Assembly: GCF_020252405.1 (NCBI RefSeq)
Contig: NZ_JADCDA010000016.1
Coordinates: forward strand, 1 to 62,487
Reading direction: 5' to 3'
DNA: 62,487 nucleotides
From: Aestuariivirga sp.
GTDB lineage: Bacteria; Pseudomonadota; Alphaproteobacteria; Rhizobiales; Aestuariivirgaceae
Made by a program: the position numbers and the translations under genes. This document shows, in pieces, positions 7,814 to 16,800 of the stretch. Position 1 is the first letter of the stretch. Every line of letters begins with the position of its first letter. The notes below the pieces were generated by a model. That model was not told the origin of the DNA. It made no database searches and saw only the letters and a program-made list of their open reading frames with translations.

Positions 7814-9175
7814 GTGAACCCTTCGGTGCGCCTGGGCGTCACCGGCCTGTCGCGCGCCGGCAAGACCGTCTTCATCACGGCCCTCGTCAACGCGCTGCTG
7901 AAGGGCGGCCGCTTGCCCGCCTTCGAGGCGCTGAGCGGCGGCCGCATCACGCGCTGCTATCTGGAACCGCAGCCCGACGACACGCTGCCGCGCTTCGCCT
8001 TCGAAAGCCACACCGGGGCGCTGGCCGGCGAGCACCGCCACTGGCCGGAGAGCACCAGCCGCATCAGCCAGCTGCGCATAACGGCCGAATATTCTCCGAT
8101 GGGCCTCATCGCCCGCAATCTGGGTCCGGGTCGCCTCCACATTGACATCGTGGATTACCCGGGCGAGTGGCTGCTGGACCTGCCGCTGATGCGCATGAGC
8201 TATGCCCAGTGGTCCGCCGCCACCGTGGCGGCAAGCCGCGTGGCCCCGCGCAGCCGCTTTGCCGGCGAATGGCACGCGCTGCTCCCGGCGCTCGATGCGG
8301 CGAAACCCGCCGTGGAGCAGGACGCCATCACCGCGGGCGGCGTCTTCACCGCATATCTGGCCCGCTGCCGCGAGGACGGCGTCTCGCTCTCCACCCTGCC
8401 GCCCGGCCGCTTCCTCATGCCGGGCGATTACAGGGGCTCGCCGCTCCTCGCCTTCGCGCCGGTCGACATTGCTCCGGATGCGGAGCTTCGGAGGGGCTCG
8501 CTCGGCGCGCTGATGGAGCGGCGCTACCAGGCTTACGTCTCCGCCATCGTGAAGCCGTTCTTCCACGGTCATTTCGCAAGGCTCGACCGGCAGATCGTGC
8601 TGGTCGACGCGCTCACCGCGCTGAACGCCGGCGCCCCGGCGGTGAAGGACCTGCAGCATGCGCTCGAAGGCATCCTCGCCTGCTTCCGCCAGGGGCGCAA
8701 CCCGCGCCTGCCGAACCCCTTCGGCCGCCGCATCGACCGCGTGCTCTTCGCCGCCACCAAGGCGGACCTGCTGCACCACACGAGCCATGACCGGCTGGAA
8801 AACATCCTCAGGCTCATTGTCGGTCAGGCGATGACCAGGGCGGAATATTCCGGCGCCAGGATTGAGGTGGCCGCCCTGGCCGCCATCCGCGCCACGCGCG
8901 AGGCCAGCGTGCGGCAGAAGGGCGGGACGCTGGAGTGCATCGTCGGCACGCCGCTCGCCGGCGAGACGGTGGGCGAGACCGCCTTCGACGGCGCCACCGA
9001 AGCCGCCATCTTCCCCGGCGATCTTCCCGTGGACGCGCGGAAGGCGCTCGACGGCTCGCTGGAGGGCAGCCTCAAATTCGTGCGCTTCCGCCCGCCCTTG
9101 CCGAAGGACGGCGTCTGGCCGGCGATCCGCCTTGACCGCACCATGGAATTCCTGCTGGGAGACCGCTTCCGATGA
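7814..9175 (+). CDS. ycjX: YcjX family GTP-binding stress protein (DUF463)
   Basis: A 453-residue YcjX-type P-loop protein with the family motif GVTGLSRAGKTVF (Walker A GLSRAGKT, residues 11-18). Other family features are a WPESTSRISQLR segment, IVDYPGEWLLDLPL in the Walker B region, and ATKADLLHHTS, a guanine-specificity-like motif. YcjX proteins bind GTP and are part of envelope-stress (Psp-like) regulons in enterobacteria. The first canonical start in frame is GTG 7814, but the frame stays open back to 7676. The residues just upstream (RFADIVDGTRIAAGGLSDFATG) look like the usual N-terminal helix of this family, so translation may begin earlier at a non-canonical codon. The stop overlaps the next gene by 4 bases. 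Confidence 0.88.
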   Translation: MNPSVRLGVTGLSRAGKTVFITALVNALLKGGRLPAFEALSGGRITRCYLEPQPDDTLPRFAFESHTGALAGEHRHWPESTSRISQLRITAEYSPMGLIARNLGPGRLHIDIVDYPGEWLLDLPLMRMSYAQWSAATVAASRVAPRSRFAGEWHALLPALDAAKPAVEQDAITAGGVFTAYLARCREDGVSLSTLPPGRFLMPGDYRGSPLLAFAPVDIAPDAELRRGSLGALMERRYQAYVSAIVKPFFHGHFARLDRQIVLVDALTALNAGAPAVKDLQHALEGILACFRQGRNPRLPNPFGRRIDRVLFAATKADLLHHTSHDRLENILRLIVGQAMTRAEYSGARIEVAALAAIRATREASVRQKGGTLECIVGTPLAGETVGETAFDGATEAAIFPGDLPVDARKALDGSLEGSLKFVRFRPPLPKDGVWPAIRLDRTMEFLLGDRFR

Positions 9176-10188
9176 GCGAGCACCGCAACCCGCGGGCCTT
9201 CGTCTTCGACAAGCCCGAACCGGAGGATGAACCGCGGCGGAACCCCCGCGCCATCACCGGCATCGCATTCGAGCCGGAGACCGACGGGGGCGGCCCCATC
9301 GTCACGCCGCCCGCCTGGTCCCGCCCCAGCCGTTTCCGCTGGGGCGCGCTGCTGGCCTCCGCCCTCTTCGCGCTGGTCGCCATGGGGGCCGGCCTTTCCA
9401 TCTCGAAACTGGTCGAGGATTTCTTTGCCCGCTCGCCCATCCTCGGCTGGACGGCGCTGGGCGCGGCCGCCATCGCCGCCTCCGCCGCGCTGGTCATCAT
9501 CCTGCGCGAGATCTGGGCGCTGGCCCGGCTGCGCCGCATCGAGCACATCCAGGCCGACGCCGCGCGCGCCATCAACACGGACGACTCCGCCGCGGCGGAA
9601 CGCGCGGTGGACAAGCTCAAGTCCCTCTATGCCGGCCGCCCCGACGCGCAGCTTGGCCTGCGCGAGATGAAGCGCCACGAGGGCGACATCCTCGACGGGC
9701 GCGACCGCATCCGCCTCGCCGAGCGCCACCTCGTCGACTGGCGCGATGCGGAGGCCCACCGCATCATCGCCCATGCCGCCCGCCGCATCACGCTGCTCAC
9801 CACGGTGGCCCCCACGGCGGCGCTCGACATCCTGCTCGTCGCCGCCCAGAACCTGCGCATGATGCGGGACCTGGCCGCGCTCTATGGCGGGCGGCCCTCG
9901 ACCTTTTCCACGCTGCGCCTCGCCCGCATGGTGATCAGCCATCTGGCGCTGACCGGCGGCATCGCGCTGTCCGACAATCTGATCCAGCATGTCGTGGGCC
10001 GCGGCCTTCTCGGCAGGCTGTCCGCGCGCTTCGGCGAGGGCACGGTGAACGGCATCCTCACCGCGCGCGTCGGCCTCGCCGCGCGCGACGTCTGCCGCCC
10101 CATCCCGCAGGAAACCGCGGCGAAGGACACGCTTGGCAGCCTGATGAAGGAACTCGTTTCCTCCGCCCCGCGGGAGAAGGACAATTGA
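9172..10188 (+). CDS. ycjF: YcjF family membrane protein (TIGR01620/DUF697)
   Basis: A 338-residue protein with an acidic, proline-rich cytosolic N-terminus. Two closely spaced transmembrane helices follow, at about residues 57-80 (LLASALFALVAMGAGLSISKL) and 92-112. A long helical domain comes next, and a C-terminal DUF697-type region contains TTVAPTAALDILLV. YcjF always accompanies YcjX in proteobacteria and is thought to anchor the GTPase at the inner membrane. Its ATG lies inside the ycjX stop (ATGA overlap), so the pair is translationally coupled. The biochemical role of the pair is not established. Confidence 0.88.
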   Translation: MSEHRNPRAFVFDKPEPEDEPRRNPRAITGIAFEPETDGGGPIVTPPAWSRPSRFRWGALLASALFALVAMGAGLSISKLVEDFFARSPILGWTALGAAAIAASAALVIILREIWALARLRRIEHIQADAARAINTDDSAAAERAVDKLKSLYAGRPDAQLGLREMKRHEGDILDGRDRIRLAERHLVDWRDAEAHRIIAHAARRITLLTTVAPTAALDILLVAAQNLRMMRDLAALYGGRPSTFSTLRLARMVISHLALTGGIALSDNLIQHVVGRGLLGRLSARFGEGTVNGILTARVGLAARDVCRPIPQETAAKDTLGSLMKELVSSAPREKDN

Positions 10189-10282
10189 AACCCCTCGCCG
10201 CCCAGGCCTCATCCGGCACAACCGCACAGGCACGGCTTATCCGGAACCGGCGTGCCTCAACTCCATCGGGCGAAGGATACCG

Positions 10283-10392
10283 GAGTACGATCTTATCGCA
10301 AAACCGGTTCCACTTTTGCGGATCATGCTCTGGTCATAAGCTTGAGCATGATCTTGTCGCAAAAGCGGTTCCACTTTTGCGGATCATGCTCT
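10283..10392. repeat. Two tandem REP-like units upstream of chaA
   Basis: Units begin at 10283 and 10344 (61-bp spacing). Each reads GAGCATGATCTT-TCGCAAAA-CGGTTCCACTTTTGCGGATCATGCTCTGG, the reverse orientation of the array at 1971. They occupy most of the 268-bp gap between ycjF and the antiporter gene; nothing else is evident in that gap. Confidence 0.85.
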
Positions 10393-10456
10393 GGCAAATC
10401 TGCTTGCCGGGCCGGGTCCTGGGCTCTTAACTTGTGCCGCAGGCAAGGAGACACGC

Positions 10457-11554
10457 TTGGCCGGACCGAAACATGCCCATAACCCCTGGTGGACGATGGC
10501 CTTTCCGCTGCTCGCGGCAGCGCTCGTCATCGCCTATTTCGCCGGGCTCGTGCCGAAGGACCAGCCGCTGTTCTTCGCCATCGAGGCGGCGATCCTGCTG
10601 GGGATCGTGTTCTCCGCCGTGCACCATGCCGAGGTGGTGGGCAACCGCGTGGGCGAGCCCTTCGGATCGATCATCCTCGCCGTCTCCGTCACCATCATCG
10701 AAGTCGGGCTCATCGTGGCGCTGATGCTGGCGGCGGATGACGGCGGCCCGACCATCGCGCGCGACACGGTCTATGCCGCCGTCATGCTGGTGCTCACCGG
10801 GTTGATCGGTCTGTGCCTGGTGGCGGGCGGGCACAGGCATTACGAGCAGACCATCAAGGTCACCGGAACATCGTCCTACCTCGCGGTGCTGGGCGCCCTC
10901 TCCGTCTCGGCGCTGATACTCCCGAATTTCACCACCTCCACCGCCGGTCCCACCTATTCGGCGGCGCAGCTCACCGCCGTGGCGCTGGTCTCCATCATGC
11001 TTTATGCCGCCTTCATGTTCGTGCAGACAGTGCGCCACCGCGACTATTTCCTCGCCGCCGCCGACGATGTCCATGCCGGGGATTATGAGGCACCCGCCAA
11101 CCGCGCCGCCGGCGTCAGCCTGGCCTTCCTGCTCGTCTCGCTGGCGGGCGTCGTGCTGCTGGCCAAGATGCTGGCCCCGGCGCTCGATGAGCTGATCGGC
11201 ATGGCGGGCCTGCCGCCGGAATTCACCGGCGTGGTCATCGCCGCCCTCGTGCTGGCGCCGGAAAGCATCGCCGCGGTGCGCGCCTCGCTCGCCAACCGGC
11301 CGCAGACCGCCATCAACCTGGCGCTGGGCTCGGCGCTCGCCTCCATCGCGCTGACGATTCCGGTCATCGCCATTCTGGGCGCCTTCGCCGATGTGCAGCT
11401 GGCGCTCGGCGTGCCGCCCGCCAAGACCGTGCTCCTGTCGCTCGCCCTCTTCGTCAGCGCCATCACCCTGCTGCCCGGCCGCACCACCGTGCTGCAGGGC
11501 TACGTGCATCTGGGCCTGTTCATCATGTTCATCGTGGTCGCCGCCGTGCCGTGA
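10457..11554 (+). CDS. chaA: ChaA family calcium/sodium:proton antiporter
   Basis: A 365-residue polytopic inner-membrane protein with about ten or eleven hydrophobic helices. Two alpha-repeat motifs typical of the Ca2+/cation antiporter (CaCA) superfamily are visible: AVSVTIIEVGLIVALML in the first half and VLAPESIAAVRASLANR in the second, each with the conserved acidic residue. HHAEVVGNRVGEPFG and the final PGRTTVLQGYVHL are ChaA signatures. ChaA exports Ca2+, Na+ or K+ in exchange for protons at alkaline pH. The start is TTG 10457, chosen because AAGGAG lies 6 bases upstream; an ATG at 10496 lacks one. The gene is monocistronic, convergent with the ferredoxin reductase gene. Confidence 0.9.
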   Translation: MAGPKHAHNPWWTMAFPLLAAALVIAYFAGLVPKDQPLFFAIEAAILLGIVFSAVHHAEVVGNRVGEPFGSIILAVSVTIIEVGLIVALMLAADDGGPTIARDTVYAAVMLVLTGLIGLCLVAGGHRHYEQTIKVTGTSSYLAVLGALSVSALILPNFTTSTAGPTYSAAQLTAVALVSIMLYAAFMFVQTVRHRDYFLAAADDVHAGDYEAPANRAAGVSLAFLLVSLAGVVLLAKMLAPALDELIGMAGLPPEFTGVVIAALVLAPESIAAVRASLANRPQTAINLALGSALASIALTIPVIAILGAFADVQLALGVPPAKTVLLSLALFVSAITLLPGRTTVLQGYVHLGLFIMFIVVAAVP

Positions 11555-11632
11555 GGCAATGTGCGCTTGCCGCCGCCACCCTGCCCCGCACCGGCGGCAG
11601 GGGGATGACGCGCAAAAGCCGGACAAACGGCC

Positions 11633-13040
<1,408 letters not shown>

Positions 13041-13082
13041 CTAAAGCATGATCCGGCGAAACACAACTGCGGGTACCTCAGG

Positions 13083-13448
13083 TCACGCCGGGGGGTAGGC
13101 CGATCCCGCCGCCTGCGCGAATTCCGCCGCCGCCACCCTCAGCCCCTGGAGGCGAAGCAGCCGCACGCCGGGCTCGCCGGGAAAGGCCAGGTTTTCGAGG
13201 CAGGCGGCGAGGTTTTGCAGCTTCTGTGCCCCCACGGCGGCGCTGGCCCCCTTCAGCGTATGGGCGGCAAATTTCCACTCGGCAGCGGTTGCCGCATTGT
13301 CAAGAAGCTGCAGCGTGGCCGGCAGCTGGGCCAGGAACAGCCCCAGCACCTCCACTGCAAGCCGTTGATCATGCATGGTATTGTGTTCAAGACCGAGCCG
13401 GTCGAACACCGCGCTGTCAGCACCGGGCTTGAGCATTGCACTGGCCAT
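13083..13448 (-). CDS. Hpt (histidine phosphotransfer) domain protein
   Basis: A 121-residue all-helical protein. The motif AAHTLKGASAAVGA (phospho-acceptor His63) is the Hpt signature HxLKG, and helix positions around it fit a four-helix-bundle phosphotransfer domain. A free-standing Hpt would shuttle phosphate between a hybrid kinase and a response regulator; neither partner is adjacent. It is not the ChpT type, which has a different fold signature. The ATG at 13448 is preceded by GGAG. A longer open frame upstream merely translates the REP repeats. It is divergent from the GPR-like gene, and a SixA-like Hpt phosphatase is encoded 5.4 kb away. Confidence 0.85.
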   Translation of the reverse strand: MASAMLKPGADSAVFDRLGLEHNTMHDQRLAVEVLGLFLAQLPATLQLLDNAATAAEWKFAAHTLKGASAAVGAQKLQNLAACLENLAFPGEPGVRLLRLQGLRVAAAEFAQAAGSAYPPA

Positions 13449-13473
13449 GACGGAGACTCCCACACACCCTGGC

Positions 13474-13577
13474 GCATGGTCCGCAAAAGTGGTTCCACTT
13501 TTGCGGATCATGCCCCAGATCATAAGCCTGAGCATGATCTTATCGCAAAACCGATTCCACTTTTGCGGAACATGCTC
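13474..13577. repeat. Pair of REP-like units in the divergent Hpt/GPR-like promoter region
   Basis: Unit one starts with GCATGGTCCGCAAAAGTGG at 13474 and unit two with GAGCATGATCTTATCGC at about 13530. Both carry the TTCCACTTTTGCGGA(T/A)CATGC arm. They occupy the Hpt-proximal part of the 422-bp region 13449-13870. The rest of that region is AT-rich around 13640-13690 and holds a CtrA-like site. Confidence 0.85.
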
Positions 13578-13668
13578 TGCCACAGCCTACACGCCGGGCC
13601 TGAGCGGATGGTAAAGGGCGCCCGGCCCGCTCGCATTTTCCGCAAATTTTTCAATGCGTCCACGGCCT

Positions 13669-13683
13669 TTAACCAATTTTTAA
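13669..13683. promoter_or_regulatory. Candidate CtrA binding site
   Basis: TTAA-CCAATTT-TTAA is an exact TTAA-N7-TTAA, the consensus spacing for the alphaproteobacterial cell-cycle regulator CtrA. It lies in an AT-rich patch between the divergent Hpt gene and the GPR-like gene, 188 bases before the latter's start. A single match in an AT-rich patch can occur by chance, so confidence is moderate. Confidence 0.45.
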
Positions 13684-13870
13684 ATATTCATGCCGGGCAG
13701 ACCGATGGCGGGTTCAACCGGCCCTCCCGATGGGCTATGATATAATTTGAGAATCCGCGACCCGATGCCGCCCGGAGACGAAACCCCGGTGCGGACGACA
13801 TCGGATGCGGCCGGGGCAGCGCGGCCACCCGACGGGAGCCGCTGGTTCGTAATTGTGCGGGAATTGACAC

Positions 13871-16800
13871 ATGGCCAACACCACAGACACGCGCCGTTCT
13901 GACCGTCGCCAGGCCGACGCCGACGCCATGAGGCGCGAGTCGCCGAGGCAGCCGGGGGAACCTGTCAAGAGCCGCCCCGCCAACGAGAACGATCCCGGCA
14001 CCGCCATGCTGCTGGCCAAGATGCGCCGCCGGCCGTCCTTCTCGCCTTATGCGCTGGCGGCCGTGATCTTGACCGCGCTGTGGGCCGGCGGCTGGTTCTT
14101 CGCCAATTCCGGCGCCTTTGGCGGCGGCGCCAGCGCCGCGGCGGCGCTGCAGGCGCTGGCCCTGCTGCTCGTGCCCATCGCCGTGATCTGGATCGGCGCC
14201 TTCACCCTGTGGCGCGCGGCGGACATGCGCCAGGTGTCGGAAGCCCTGTTCCAGTCCGCCATGCGCCTCGTCCGCCCGCAGGACATCGCCACCGAGGGCC
14301 TGACCACCATCGCCCAGGCGGTGCGCTCCGAGGTCGATCTCCTGGTGGGCGGCGTCGAGCATGCGGTGCAGCGCGCGGCCGTGCTGGAGGAGATCGTGCA
14401 CAAGGAAATCTCCGCCATCGAGCGCGCCTTCGGCGGCAACGAGGAGCGGATCCGCAACCTCGTCGCCGGCATTGAGAACCAGCGCTCGGCGCTGCACCAG
14501 GCGGCGCTGCTCATCTCGAACGACACCAACCCGCTGATCACCAGGCTCGAGAACAACACCAAGAACCTCGACGGCATCATGATGTCCGCGCAGGACACGC
14601 TGGGCCGTCTCGAGGGCGGCCTGCGAGAGATCTCGGGCTCGGTCTTCAGCGCCATGGAGGACATGGCCGACCGCGCCAGCGCCGCGGGCTCCGAGGTCTC
14701 GCTGCAGACCGCCCACATGGAGGATGTCTCCACCCTGATGCTGGGCCAGCTGCGCGATTTTTCGCTTCAGGTGGGCGCCCAGATCGAGCAGATGCGAATG
14801 GCCTATGCGGCGCTGAACACCGAGACGGCGGATTTCAGCCGCAACGTGCAGGACATGGAATCGAACGTGACGGGCCTCGTGCGCAACGCGGTCGACTCGC
14901 TCGCCGCCGTTCACGAGGACATTTCGCGCGCCATCGAGCGCTCGAGCGTCGGCTCGGCCGACCAGATCCGCCAGCAGGTGGCGGAACTCGCCGAGGTCGT
15001 CCAGACCACCGGCAGCAATCTGGGCTTCCACCTCAAGTCCGTCGCCGAGGACGTCACCGGCAATGTCGAGCGCGTCAGCGCCGACACCTCGCGGCTCATC
15101 GAGCAGAGCCGCGCCATGGTCACCCAGGGCATGCAGACCGTCGCCACCGGCTATATCGAGCGCGTCGCCCAGTCGCGCGCCGAGCTTATCACCTATCTCG
15201 ACCAGTCGGCGTCGGGCGTTGCCGCCGCGATCGACGAGGCGACCGAAGCGGCCGCCAGCCGCCTGGACCAGACCGGCGCGGCCTTCCTCACCGGCCTCGA
15301 CCAGACCTCGGCGGCGCTGCTTGAGGAGCTGGGCTCGATGAGCACCGGCGTCTCAGGCCGCATCGAGCAGACCACCGGCCGCCTGATCGGCGAGATCGGC
15401 AACCGCGCCGAAACCATTATCGCCCGGCTCGACGACTCGGCGGGCGGCGTGTTCTCGCGCCTCGACGAGCAGGCCGGCCTCATCTCGACCCGCGTCGAGG
15501 AAACCGCCACGCGCCTTCTCTACGCCATCGAGGACCGCACCGCGGCGGCAACCGCGCGCGTCGGCGAGGCCTCGGGCCAGGTTCTGGCGGCGCTGGACCG
15601 GCAGAACCTCGATTCGGCCGACCGCGTCACCGAATCCGCCGCCCGCGCCGAAACGGCGATCGCGCGCGCCACCGAGGCGTTCACCACCCGCATCGCCGCC
15701 TCGCAGGACGGCATCGTGTCCCGCGTCGACGACGCGGTCTCGGCGGCGCTCGCCCGCCTCGAGGACACATCGGCAGAACTCCGTGCACTGATGAACCAGT
15801 CGAGCGGCGACGTGCTGAACCAGCTCGACGGGCGCACCCGCGACATGCTGGACCAGCTCGACGCCGTGCTCGGCGCCGCCAACGCGAGGCTCACCGGCGC
15901 GGCCACCGCTTTCCACGCCGTCATCGGCCAGACCAGCGACAGGCTGGAGGACCGCATCGGCGTTTCCGGCGAGGCGCTCAACGCCCTTATGGCCACGGCC
16001 GTCGAAACCGCGCGCTCGCGCATCGACGAGGCCTCTGGCCTGTTCCACTCGATCGTCGAGCAGGCGACCGGCAACATGGAATCCCGCCTCGGCACATCCA
16101 CCACGCTGATCGAGGACCAGGTGTCGCGCGCCATCGCCGCCGCCACCGGCCGCCTCGATGGCACCACCCGCATGTTTCAGGAGCTGATCGGCGGCGCCTC
16201 GGAGGAGATCGAGCGCCGGGTGGACAGCGCGGCGGAGCGCTTCTACGGCCAGATCGAAACCTCGGTCAGCGCCGCCACGGGCTCGCTCGACCAGGCCAAC
16301 AAGACCTTCCAGAACGTCATCACCGGCACGGCGGGCGCCGTGGCCGCCCAGATCGGCACGGCAACGCGCGAGATCGTCGGCTCGGTCGAGACCACCGTGA
16401 CCGAGGCCTTCGGCCGCTTCGAGACGTCCGCCACCTCATTCCAGGCGCTGGTCGCGGGCTCGGCGGACGATCTCGAGCAGAAGGTGGATGGCGCGGCGGA
16501 ACGCCTCTTCGTGCGGATCGCGGAGACCGCGGCGCAGGTCACGAACCAGATCGACGACGTCAACGAGCGCGTTTCCAGCCGCCTCGGCGAAACCGCGGGC
16601 GGCGCCACGGCGCGCATCGAGACCGCGGCGCGCGGCGTCAGCGAGCTGATGACGCAGACCAGCGCCACCATCGCCACCCACCTCAAGGACACCGCCGCGA
16701 TCGTCAACCGCGAAATGGCCGAATCGGGCGTGGCGCTGGCCGAGCGCATCGAGAATTCGGGCGGCCAGGTCACCGACAAGCTGATCACCGTGTCCGACAG

